This document shows positions 12,755 through 25,100 of a stretch of DNA of 64,000 nucleotides, in pieces. Position 1 is the first letter of the stretch. Each line of letters starts with the position of its first letter. A model generated the notes under the pieces. The model was not told the origin of the DNA and ran no database searches. It saw only the letters and a program-made list of their open reading frames with translations. The DNA lies in the NCBI GenBank assembly GCA_033782935.1, contig JAWQEG010000474.1:372001-436000 (forward strand), given 5' to 3'. The translations under genes were made by a program, and so were the position numbers. The stretch is from Petrolisthes cinctipes (taxonomy: Eukaryota > Arthropoda > Malacostraca > Decapoda > Porcellanidae).

Positions 12755-15700
12755 GAATTTTCGGGTGTTTTGAGCTTGAATTTGAGATATAAACGGGTAC
12801 TGAAGATGCATGCACATATTGACTTTTGGGCACCTAAAAGATCGATTTTCAGTATGTTTTTGGCCTGTATTTTGAAAATACTCTAACACGGAGTAGGCAT
12901 GTACAGATCGCTTCTGGGACCCCTAAATATCGAATTTTCGGGTGTTTTGGGACTGAATTTGAGATATCGACTTTTTGGCACCTAAAAGATCGATTTTCAG
13001 TATGTTTTTGGCCTGTATTTTGAAAATACTCTAACACGGAGTAGGCATGTAAAGATCCCTTCTTGGACCCCAAAATATAGAATTTTCGGGTGTTTTGAGC
13101 CTGAATTTGAGATATAAACGAGTATAGAAGATGCATACACATATTGACTTTGGGCACCAAAAATTTCGATTTTCAGAATGTTTTGGGCCTGAATTTTTAA
13201 AATACTCTAACACGGAGTAGGCATGTACAGATCGTTTCTGGGACCCCAAAATATCGAATTTTCGGGTGTTTAGGGCCAGAATTTGAGATATAAACGGGTA
13301 CAGAAGATGCATGCACATATCGACTTTTAGGCTCCTAAAAGATCGATTTTCAGTATGTTTTTGGCGTGTATTTTGAAAATACTCTAACACGGAGTAGGCA
13401 TGTAAAGATCCCTTCTGGGACCCCTAAATATCGAATTTTCGGGTGTTTTGGGACTGAATTTGAGATATCGACTTTTTGGCACCTAAAATGTCGATTTTTA
13501 GCATGTTTTTAGCCTATATTTTGAAAATATTCTAGCACTGAGTAGGCATGTACTCTGGGACCCCAAAATATTTAATTTTCGGGTGTTTTGAGCCAGAATT
13601 TGAGATATAAACGGGTACAGAAGATACATGCACATATTGACTTTGGGCATTTAAAATATCGATTTTCAGCATGTTTTGGGCCTGTATTTTGAAAATACTC
13701 TAACACGGAGTTGGCATGTACAGATCGCTTCTGGGACCCCAAACTATCGAATTTTCGAGTGTTTTGAGCCTGAATTTGAGATATAAACGGGTACAGAATA
13801 TGCATGCACATATCAACTTTTGGGCACCTAAAACATCGATTTTGAGCATGTTTTGGGCCTGTATTTTGAAAATACTCTATCACGGAGTAGGCATGTACAG
13901 ATCGCTTCTGGGACCCCAAAATATCAAGTTTTCGGGTGTTTTGGGCCTGAATTTGAGATATCGCCTTTACGCACCTAAAATATTGATTTGCAGTATGTTT
14001 TGAGCCTATAATTTAAAAATATTCTAGCACTGAGTAGGCATGTACAGATCGCTTCTGGGACCCCAAAATATCGAATTTTCGGGTGTTTTGAGCTTGAATT
14101 TGAGATATAAAAGAGTACAGAAGATGCATGCACATATCGACTTTTGGGCACCTAAAATATCGATTTTGAGCATGTTTTGAGCCTATATTTTGAAAACATT
14201 CTAGCACTGAGTAGGCATGTACAGGTCGCTTCTGGGACCCAAAAATATCAAAATTTTCGGGTGTTTAGGGCCAGAATTTAAGATATAAACGGGTACAGAA
14301 GATGCATGCACATATCGACTTTTGGGCACCTAAAAGATCGATTTTCAGTATGTTTTTGGCCTGTATTTTGAAAATACTCTAACACGGAGTAGGCATGTAC
14401 AGATCGCTTCTGGGACCCCAAAATATAGAATTTTCGGCTGTTTTGGGCCTTAATTTGAGATATCGCCGTTACGCACCTAAAATATCGATTTTTAGCATGT
14501 TTTGAGCCTATATTTTGAAAATATTCTAGCACTGAGTAGGCATGTACAGATCGCTTCTGGGACCCCAAAATATTGAATTTTTGGGTGTTTTGAGCCTGAA
14601 TTTGAGATATAAACGAGTACAGAAGATGCATGCACATATCGACTTTTGGGCACCTAAAAGTTCGATTTTCAGTATGTTTTTTGCCTGTATTTTGAAAATA
14701 CTCTAACACGGAGTAGGCATGTACAGATCGCTTCTGGGAAACAAAAATATCGAATATTCGGGAGTTTTGAGCCTGAATTTGAGATATAAACGGGTACAGA
14801 AGATACATGCACATATTGACGGGTGTTTTGAACTTGAATTTGAGATATAAACGAGTACAGAAGATGCATGCACATATCGACTTTTGGGCACCTAAAATAT
14901 CGATTTTGAGCATGTTTTGAGCCTATATTTTGAAAACATTCTAGCACTGAGTAGGCATGTACAGGTCGCTTCTGGGACCCAAAAATATCGAATTTTCGGG
15001 TGTTTAGGGCCAGAATTTGAGATATAAACGGGTACAGAAGATGCATGCACATATCGACTTTTGGGCACCTAAAAGATCGATTTTCAGTATGTTTTTGGCC
15101 TGTATTTTGAAAATACTCTAACACGGAGTAGGCATGTACAGATCGCTTCTGGGACCCCAAAATATAGAATTTTCGGCTGTTTTGGGCCTTAATTTGAGAT
15201 ATCGCCGTTACGCACCTAAAATATCGATTTTTAGCATGTTTTGAGCCTATATTTTGAAAATATTCTAGCACTGAGTAGGCATGTACAGATTTCTTCTGGG
15301 ACCCCAAAATATCGAATTTTCGGGTGTTTTGAGCCTGAATTTGAGATATAAACGTGTACAGAAGACGCATGCACATATCGACTTTTGGGCACCTAAAATA
15401 TCGATTTTGAGCATGTTTTGAGCCTATATTTTGAAAACATTCTTGCACTGATTAGGCATGTATAGATCGCTTCTGGGACCCCAAAATATAGAATTTTCGG
15501 GTGTTTTGAGCCTGAATTTGAGATATAAACGAGTATAGAAGATGCATACACATATTGACTTTGGGCACCAAAAATATCGATTTTTAGCATGTTTTGGGCG
15601 TGAATTTTGAAAATACTCTTCCACGGAGTAGGCATGTACAGATCGCTTCTAGGACCCCAAAATATCGAATTTTCGGGTGTTTTGGGCCTGAATTTGAGAT

Positions 15701-15813
15701 ATCGCTTTTACGCACCTAAAATATCGATTTTTAGCATGTTTTGAGCCTATATTTTGAAAATATTCTAGCACTGAGTAGGCATGTACAGATCGATTCTGGG
15801 ACCCCAAAATATC
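12755..15813 (+). repeat. 3,059-bp tandem duplication, copy 1
   Basis: Aligns base for base with 15814-18872 at offset 3059. Left of 12755 the two copies differ (ttgcttctgg versus cgattctggg). Just after the copy junction, 15814-15832 matches both partners, giving a homology tract at the breakpoint. It contains one 61-bp truncated monomer (14775) and one 8-bp-deleted unit (13551). Confidence 0.9.
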
Positions 15814-18800
15814 GAATTTTCGGGTGTTTTGAGCTTGAATTTGAGATATAAACGGGTACTGAAGATGCATGCACATATTGACTTTTGGGCACCTAAAAGA
15901 TCGATTTTCAGTATGTTTTTGGCCTGTATTTTGAAAATACTCTAACACGGAGTAGGCATGTACAGATCGCTTCTGGGACCCCTAAATATCGAATTTTCGG
16001 GTGTTTTGGGACTGAATTTGAGATATCGACTTTTTGGCACCTAAAAGATCGATTTTCAGTATGTTTTTGGCCTGTATTTTGAAAATACTCTAACACGGAG
16101 TAGGCATGTAAAGATCCCTTCTTGGACCCCAAAATATAGAATTTTCGGGTGTTTTGAGCCTGAATTTGAGATATAAACGAGTATAGAAGATGCATACACA
16201 TATTGACTTTGGGCACCCAAAATTTCGATTTTCAGAATGTTTTGGGCCTGAATTTTTAAAATACTCTAACACGGAGTAGGCATGTACAGATCGTTTCTGG
16301 GACCCCAAAATATCGAATTTTCGGGTGTTTAGGGCCAGAATTTGAGATATAAACGGGTACAGAAGATGCATGCACATATCGACTTTTAGGCACCTAAAAG
16401 ATCGATTTTCAGTATGTTTTTGGCGTGTATTTTGAAAATACTCTAACACGGAGTAGGCATGTAAAGATCCCTTCTGGGACCCCTAAATATCGAATTTTCG
16501 GGTGTTTTGGGACTGAATTTGAGATATCGACTTTTTGGCACCTAAAATGTCGATTTTTAGCATGTTTTTAGCCTATATTTTGAAAATATTCTAGCACTGA
16601 GTAGGCATGTACTCTGGGACCCCAAAATATTTAATTTTCGGGTGTTTTGAGCCAGAATTTGAGATATAAACGGGTACAGAAGATACATGCACATATTGAC
16701 TTTGGGCATTTAAAATATCGATTTTCAGCATGTTTTGGGCCTGTATTTTGAAAATACTCTAACACGGAGTTGGCATGTACAGATCGCTTCTGGGACCCCA
16801 AACTATCGAATTTTCGAGTGTTTTGAGCCTGAATTTGAGATATAAACGGGTACAGAATATGCATGCACATATCAACTTTTGGGCACCTAAAACATCGATT
16901 TTGAGCATGTTTTGGGCCTGTATTTTGAAAATACTCTATCACGGAGTAGGCATGTACAGATCGCTTCTGGGACCCCAAAATATCGAGTTTTCGGGTGTTT
17001 TGGGCCTGAATTTGAGATATCGCCTTTACGCACCTAAAATATTGATTTTCAGTATGTTTTGAGCCTATAATTTAAAAATATTCTAGCACTGAGTAGGCAT
17101 GTACAGATCGCTTCTGGGACCCCAAAATATCGAATTTTCGGGTGTTTTGAGCTTGAATTTGAGATATAAAAGAGTACAGAAGATGCATGCACATATCGAC
17201 TTTTGGGCACCTAAAATATCGATTTTGAGCATGTTTTGAGCCTATATTTTGAAAACATTCTAGCACTGAGTAGGCATGTACAGGTCGCTTCTGGGACCCA
17301 AAAATATCAAAATTTTCGGGTGTTTAGGGCCAGAATTTAAGATATAAACGGGTACAGAAGATGCATGCACATATCGACTTTTGGGCACCTAAAAGATCGA
17401 TTTTCAGTATGTTTTTGGCCTGTATTTTGAAAATACTCTAACACGGAGTAGGCATGTACAGATCGCTTCTGGGACCCCAAAATATAGAATTTTCGGCTGT
17501 TTTGGGCCTTTATTTGAGATATCGCCGTTACGCGCCTAAAATATCGATTTTTAGCATGTTTTGAGCCTATATTTTGAAAATATTCTAGCACTGAGTAGGC
17601 ATGTACAGATCGCTTCTGGGACCCCAAAATATTGAATTTTTGGGTGTTTTGAGCCTGAATTTGAGATATAAACGAGTACAGAAGATGCATGCACATATCG
17701 ACTTTTGGGCACCTAAAAGTTCGATTTTCAGTATGTTTTTTGCCTGTATCTTGAAAATACTCTAACACGGAGTAGGCATGTACAGATCGCTTCTGGGAAA
17801 CAAAAATATCGAATATTCGGGAGTTTTGAGCCTGAATTTGAGATATAAACGGGTACAGAAGATACATGCACATATTGACGGGTGTTTTGAACTTGAATTT
17901 GAGATATAAACGAGTACAGAAGATGCATGCACATATCGACTTTTGGGCACCTAAAATATCGATTTTGAGCATGTTTTGAGCCTATATTTTGAAAACATTC
18001 TAGCACTGAGTAGGCATGTACAGGTCGCTTCTGGGACCCAAAAATATCGAATTTTCGGGTGTTTAGGGCCAGAATTTGAGATATAAACGGGTACAGAAGA
18101 AGCATGCACATATCGACTTTTGGGCACCTAAAAGATCGATTTTCAGTATGTTTTTGGCCTGTATTTTGAAAATACTCTAACACGGAGTAGGCATGTACAG
18201 ATCGCTTCTGGGACCCCAAAATATAGAATTTTCGGCTGTTTTGGGCCTTAATTTGAGATATCGCCGTTACGCACCTAAAATATCGATTTTTAGCATGTTT
18301 TGAGCCTATATTTTGAAAATATTCTAGCACTGAGTAGGCATGTACAGATTTCTTCTGGGACCCCAAAATATCGAATTTTCGGGTGTTTTGAGCCTGAATT
18401 TGAGATATAAACGTGTACAGAAGACGCATGCACATATCGACTTTTGGGCACCTAAAATATCGATTTTGAGCATGTTTTGAGCCTATATTTTGAAAACATT
18501 CTTGCACTGAGTAGGCATGTATAGATCGCTTCTGGGACCCCAAAATATAGAATTTTCGGGTGTTTTGAGCCTGAATTTGAGATATAAACGAGTATAGAAG
18601 ATGCATACACATATTGACTTTGGGCACCAAAAATATCGATTTTTAGCATGTTTTGGGCGTGAATTTTGAAAATACTCTTCCACGGAGTAGGCATGTACAG
18701 ATCGCTTCTAGGACCCCAAAATATCGAATTTTCGGATGTTTTGGGCCTGAATTTGAGATATCGCTTTTACGCACCTAAAATATCGATTTTTAGCATGTTT

Positions 18801-18872
18801 TGAGCCTATATTTTGAAAATATTCTAACACTGAGTAGGCATGTACAGATCGATTCTGGGACCCCAAAATATC
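15814..18872 (+). repeat. 3,059-bp tandem duplication, copy 2
   Basis: Second copy of 12755-15813. I noticed roughly ten scattered single-base differences (for example caag/cgag near 13926/16985, cgcacc/cgcgcc near 17533 and gatgc/gaagc near 18100), so identity is about 99.6% by eye. Homology with copy 1 fades after 18891, where gagctt becomes gaagtt. Confidence 0.9.
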
Positions 18873-20230
18873 GAATTTTCGGGTGTTTTGAAGTTGAATT
18901 TGAGATATAAACGGGTACTGAAGATGCATGCACATATCGACTTTTTGGCACCTAAAACATCGATTTTGAGCATGTTTTGGGCCTGTATTTTTAAAATACT
19001 CTAACACGGGGTAAGCATGTACAGATCGCTTCTGGGACCCCAAAATATCGAATTTTCGTGTGTTTTGAGCCTGAATTTGAGATAAAAACGGGTACTGAAA
19101 GTGCATGCACATATCGACTTTTTGGCACCTAAAACATCGATTTTGAGCATGTTTCGGGCCTGTATTTTGAAAATACTCTAACACGGAGTAGGCATGTACA
19201 GATCGCTTCTGGGACCCCTAAATATCGAATTTTCGGGTATTTTGGGCCTTAATATGAGATATCGACTTTTTGGCACCTAAAATATCGATATTTAGCATGT
19301 TTTTAGCCTATATTTTGAAAATATTCTAGCACTGAGTAGGCATGCACAGATTGCTTCTGGGACCCGAAAATATTGCTTTTTCGGGTGTTTTGAGCTTGAA
19401 TTTGAGATATAAACGTGTTCAGAAGATGCATGCACATATCGACTTTTTGGCACCTAAAAGATCGATTTTGAGCATGTTTTGGGCCTGTATTTTTAAAATA
19501 CTCTAACACGGAGTAAGCATGTACAGATCGCTTCTGGGACCCCTAAATATCGAGTTTTCGGGTGTTTTTGGCCTTAATTTGAGATATCGACTTTTTGGCA
19601 CCTAAAATATCGATTTTTAGCATGTTTTTAGCCTATATTTTGAAAATATTCTAGCACTGAGTACGCATGTACAGATTGCTTCTGGGACCCCAAAATATTG
19701 AATTTTCGGGTGTTTTGAGCTTGAATTTGAGATATAAACGGGTACTGAAGATGCATGCACATATTGACTTTTGGGCACCTAAAAGATCGATTTTCAGTAT
19801 GTTTTTGGCCTGTATTTTGAAAATACTCTAACACGGAGTAGGCATGTACAGATCGCTTCTGGGACCCCTAAATATCGAATTTTCGGGTGTTTTGGGACTG
19901 AATTTGAGATATCGACTTTTTGGCACCTAAAAGATCGATTTTCAGTATGTTTTTGGCCTGTATTTTGAAAATACTCTAACACGGAGTAGGCATGTATAGA
20001 TCCCTTCTTGGACCCCAAAATATCGAATTTTCGGGTGTTTTGAGCCTGAATTTGAGATATAAACGAGTATAGAAGATGCAAACACATATTGACTTTGGGC
20101 ACCAAAAATTTCGATTTTCAGAATGTTTTGGGCCTGAATTTTTAAAATACTCTAACACGGAGTAGGCATGTACAGATCATTTCTGGGACCCCAAAATATC
20201 GAATTTTCTGGTGTTTAGGGCCAGAATTTG
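18873..20230 (+). repeat. A2-rich bridging segment
   Basis: From about 19000 to 19710 this matches about 11880-12589 (offset 7121). From 19711 to 20230 it matches 12766-13285 (offset 6945) and 15825-16344 (offset 3886). The drop in offset from 7121 to 6945 is 176 bp, one B monomer, so this copy lost exactly one repeat unit compared with the 12 kb region. Confidence 0.75.
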
Positions 20231-21225
20231 AGATATAAACGGGTACAGAAGATGCATGCACATATCGACTTTTAGGCACCTAAAAGATCGATTTTCAGTA
20301 TGTTTTTGGCGTGTATTTTGAAAATACTCTAACACGGAGTAGGCATGTAAAGATCCCTTCTGGGACCCCTAAATATCGAATTTTCGGGTGTTTTGGGACT
20401 GAATTTGAGATATCGACTTTTTGGCACCTAAAATGTCGATTTTTAGCATGTTTTTAGCCTATATTTTGAAAATATTCTAGCACTGAGTAGGCATGTACTC
20501 TGGGACCCCAAAATATTTAATTTTCGGGTGTTTTGAGCCAGAATTTGAGATATAAACGGGTACAGAAGATACAAGCACATATTGACTTTGGGCATTTAAA
20601 ATATCGATTTTCAGCATGTTTTGGGCCTGTATTTTGAAAATACTCTAACACGGAGTTGGCATGTACAGATCGCTTCTGGGACCCCAAACTATCGAATTTT
20701 CGAGTGTTTTGAGCCTGAATTTGAGATATAAACGGGTACAGAATATGCATGCACATATCAACTTTTGGGCACCTAAAACATCGATTTTGAGCATGTTTTG
20801 GGCCTGTATTTTGAAAATACTCTATCACGGAGTAGGCATGTACAGATCGCTTCTGGGACCCCAAAATATCGAGTTTTCGGGTGTTTTGGGCCTGAATTTG
20901 AGATATCGCCTTTACGCACCTAAAATATTGATTTTCAGTATGTTTTGAGCCTATAATTTAAAAATATTCTAGCACTGAGTAGGCATGTACAGATCGCTTC
21001 TGGGACCCCAAAATATCGAATTTTCGTGTGTTTTGAGCTTGAATTTGAGATATAAAAGAGTACAGAAGATGCATGCACATATCGACTTTTGGGCACCTAA
21101 AATATCGATTTTGAGCATGTTTTGAGCCTATATTTTGAAAACATTCTAGCACTGAGTAGGCATGTACAGGTCGCTTCTGGGACCCAAAAATATCAAAATT
21201 TTCGGGTGTTTAGGGCCAGAATTTA
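20231..21225 (+). repeat. 995-bp tandem duplication, copy 1
   Basis: Identical at offset 995 to 21226-22220 apart from a couple of single-base changes (ttcgtgtg/ttcgggtg near 21026/22021; gggcct/ggtcct near 20889/21884). The base before the start differs (tttgag versus tttaag), fixing the left edge. Confidence 0.9.
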
Positions 21226-22220
21226 AGATATAAACGGGTACAGAAGATGCATGCACATATCGACTTTTAGGCACCTAAAAGATCGATTTTCAGTATGTTT
21301 TTGGCGTGTATTTTGAAAATACTCTAACACGGAGTAGGCATGTAAAGATCCCTTCTGGGACCCCTAAATATCGAATTTTCGGGTGTTTTGGGACTGAATT
21401 TGAGATATCGACTTTTTGGCACCTAAAATGTCGATTTTTAGCATGTTTTTAGCCTATATTTTGAAAATATTCTAGCACTGAGTAGGCATGTACTCTGGGA
21501 CCCCAAAATATTTAATTTTCGGGTGTTTTGAGCCAGAATTTGAGATATAAACGGGTACAGAAGATACAAGCACATATTGACTTTGGGCATTTAAAATATC
21601 GATTTTCAGCATGTTTTGGGCCTGTATTTTGAAAATACTCTAACACGGAGTTGGCATGTACAGATCGCTTCTGGGACCCCAAACTATCGAATTTTCGAGT
21701 GTTTTGAGCCTGAATTTGAGATATAAACGGGTACAGAATATGCATGCACATATCAACTTTTGGGCACCTAAAACATCGATTTTGAGCATGTTTTGGGCCT
21801 GTATTTTGAAAATACTCTATCACGGAGTAGGCATGTACAGATCGCTTCTGGGACCCCAAAATATCGAGTTTTCGGGTGTTTTGGTCCTGAATTTGAGATA
21901 TCGCCTTTACGCACCTAAAATATTGATTTTCAGTATGTTTTGAGCCTATAATTTAAAAATATTCTAGCACTGAGTAGGCATGTACAGATCGCTTCTGGGA
22001 CCCCAAAATATCGAATTTTCGGGTGTTTTGAGCTTGAATTTGAGATATAAAAGAGTACAGAAGATGCATGCACATATCGACTTTTGGGCACCTAAAATAT
22101 CGATTTTGAGCATGTTTTGAGCCTATATTTTGAAAACATTCTAGCACTGAGTAGGCATGTACAGGTCGCTTCTGGGACCCAAAAATATCAAAATTTTCGG
22201 GTGTTTAGGGCCAGAATTTA
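21226..22220 (+). repeat. 995-bp tandem duplication, copy 2
   Basis: Second 995-bp copy. The first 43 bases (21226-21268) also match 22221-22263, after which tttag versus tttgg separates them. The exchange therefore took place within a 43-bp homology tract. Confidence 0.9.
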
Positions 22221-25100
22221 AGATATAAACGGGTACAGAAGATGCATGCACATATCGACTTTTGGGCACCTAAAAGATCGATTTTCAGTATGTTTTTGGC
22301 CTGTATTTTGAAAATACTCTAACACGGAGTAGGCATGTACAGATCGCTTCTGGGACCCCAAAATATAGAATTTTCGGCTGTTTTGGGCCTTAATTTGAGA
22401 TATCGCCGTTACGCACCTAAATATCGATTTTTAGCATGTTTTGAGCCTATATTTTGAAAATATTCTAGCACTGAGTAGGCATGTACAAATCGCTTCTGGG
22501 ACCCCAAAATATTGAATTTTTGGGTGTTTTGAGCCTGAATTTGAGATATAAACGAGTACAGAAGATGCATGCACATAACGACTTTTGGGCACCTAAAAGT
22601 TCGATTTTCAGTATGTTTTTTGCCTGTATTTTGAAAATACTCTAACACGGAGTAGGCATGTACAGATCGCTTCTGGGAAACAAAAATATCGAATTTTCGG
22701 GAGTTTTGAGCCTGAATTTGAGATATAAACGGGTACAGAAGATACATGCACATATTGACGGGTGTTTTGAACTTGAATTTGAGATATAAACGAGTACAGA
22801 AGATGCATGCACATATCGACTTTTGGGCACCTAAAATATCGATTTTGAGCATGTTTTGAGCCTATATTTTGAAAACATTCTAGCACTGAGTAGGCATGTA
22901 CAGGTCGCTTCTGGGACCCAAAAATATCAAAATTTTCGGGTGTTTAGGGCCAGAATTTAAGATATAAACGGGTACAGAAGATGCATGCACATATCGACTT
23001 TTGGGCACCTAAAAGATCGATTTTCAGTATGTTTTTGGCCTGTATTTTGAAAATACTCTAACACGGAGTAGGCATGTACAGATCGCTTCTGGGACCCCAA
23101 AATATAGAATTTTCGGCTGTTTTGGGCCTTAATTTGAGATATCGCCGTTACGCACCTAAAATATCGATTTTTAGCATGTTTTGAGCCTATATTTTGAAAA
23201 TATTCTAGCACTGAGTAGGCATGTACAGATCGCTTCTGGGACCCCAAAATATTGAATTTTTGGGTGTTTTGAGCCTGAATTTGAGATATAAACGAGTACA
23301 GAAGATGCATGCACATATCGACTTTTGGGCACCTAAAAGTTCGATTTTCAGTATGTTTTTTGCCTGTATTTTGAAAATACTCTAACACGGAGTAGGCATG
23401 TACAGATCGCTTCTGGGAAACAAAAATATCGAATTTTCGGGAGTTTTGAGCCTGAATTTGAGATATAAACGGGTACAGAAGATACATGCACATATTGACG
23501 GGTGTTTTGAACTTGAATTTGAGATATAAACGAGTACAGAAGATGCATGCACATATCGACTTTTGGGCACCTAAAATATCGATTTTGAGCATGTTTTGAG
23601 CCTATATTTTGAAAACATTCTAGCACTGAGTAGGCATGTACAGGTCGCTTCTGGGACCCAAAAATATCAAAATTTTCGGGTGTTTAGGGCCAGAATTTAA
23701 GATATAAACGGGTACAGAAGATGCATGCACATATCGACTTTTGGGCACCTAAAAGATCGATTTTCAGTATGTTTTTGGCCTGTATTTTGAAAATACTCTA
23801 ACACGGAGTAGGCATGTACAGATCGCTTCTGGGACCCCAAAATATAGAATTTTCGGCTGTTTTGGGCCTTAATTTGAGATATCGCCGTTACGCACCTAAA
23901 ATATCGATTTTTAGCATGTTTTGAGCCTATATTTTGAAAATATTCTAGCACTGAGTAGGCATGTACAAATCGCTTCTGGGACCCCAAAATATTGAATTTT
24001 TGGGTGTTTTGAGCCTGAATTTGAGATATAAACGAGTACAGAAGATGCATGCACATATCGACTTTTGGGCACCTAAAAGTTCGATTTTCAGTATGTTTTT
24101 TGCCTGTATTTTGAAAATACTCTAACACGGAGTAGGCATGTACAGATCGCTTCTGGGAAACAAAAATATCGAATTTTCGGGAGTTTTGAGCCTGAATTTG
24201 AGATATAAACGGGTACAGAAGATACATGCACATATTGACGGGTGTTTTGAACTTGAATTTGAGATATAAACGAGTACAGAAGATGCATGCACATATCGAC
24301 TTTTGGGCACCTAAAATATCGATTTTGAGCATGTTTTGAGCCTATATTTTGAAAACATTCTAGCACTGAGTAGGCATGTACAGGTCGCTTCTGGGACCCA
24401 AAAATATCAAAATTTTCGGGTGTTTAGGGCCAGAATTTAAGATATAAACGGGTACAGAAGATGCATGCACATATCGACTTTTGGGCACCTAAAAGATCGA
24501 TTTTCAGTATGTTTTTGGCCTGTATTTTGAAAATACTCTAACACGGAGTAGGCATGTACAGATCGCTTCTGGGACCCCAAAATATAGAATTTTCGGCTGT
24601 TTTGGGCCTTAATTTGAGATATCGCCGTTACGCACCTAAAATATCGATTTTTAGCATGTTTTGAGCCTATATTTTGAAAATATTCTAGCACTGAGTAGGC
24701 ATGTACAGATCGCTTCTGGGACCCCAAAATATTGAATTTTTGGGTGTTTTGAGCCTGAATTTGAGATATAAACGAGTACAGAAGATGCATGCACATATCG
24801 ACTTTTGGGCACCTAAAAGTTCGATTTTCAGTATGTTTTTTGCCTGTATTTTGAAAATACTCTAACACGGAGTAGGCATGTACAGATCGCTTCTGGGAAA
24901 CAAAAATATCGAATTTTCGGGAGTTTTGAGCCTGAATTTGAGATATAAACGGGTACAGAAGATACATGCACATATTGACGGGTGTTTTGAACTTGAATTT
25001 GAGATATAAACGAGTACAGAAGATGCATGCACATATCGACTTTTGGGCACCTAAAATATCGATTTTGAGCATGTTTTGAGCCTATATTTTGAAAACATTC
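22021..25100 (+). repeat. 740-bp HOR, four copies plus partial
   Basis: Units start at the chimeric gggtgttttga at 22021, 22760, 23500, 24240 and 24980. Lengths are 739, 740, 740 and 740 bp, then a partial 121 bp ending where ctagcactg becomes cttgcactg. The first unit is one base short because of a deletion in cacctaaatatcg near 22419-22424. Each unit holds a 61-bp truncated monomer plus three B and one A1 monomers (61+177+178+147+177). Related single copies occur in the 14.3-14.9 kb and 17.3-18.0 kb regions, so the unit probably arose there and was then amplified here. Confidence 0.9.

Noticed and set aside
13716..14003. Plus-strand 95-codon frame starting MYRSLLGPQ, seen again at 16775, 20661, 21656, 30302 and 37262
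   Set aside because: The copies are just the copies of the duplicated satellite segments (offsets 3059, 3886, 995 and 6960). The ATG is the catgtacag element of every monomer.
22021..25100. CRISPR-like regular repeats
   Set aside because: Repeat units are 740 bp of satellite with no short repeat plus unique spacer layout; neighbouring units are homologous throughout.
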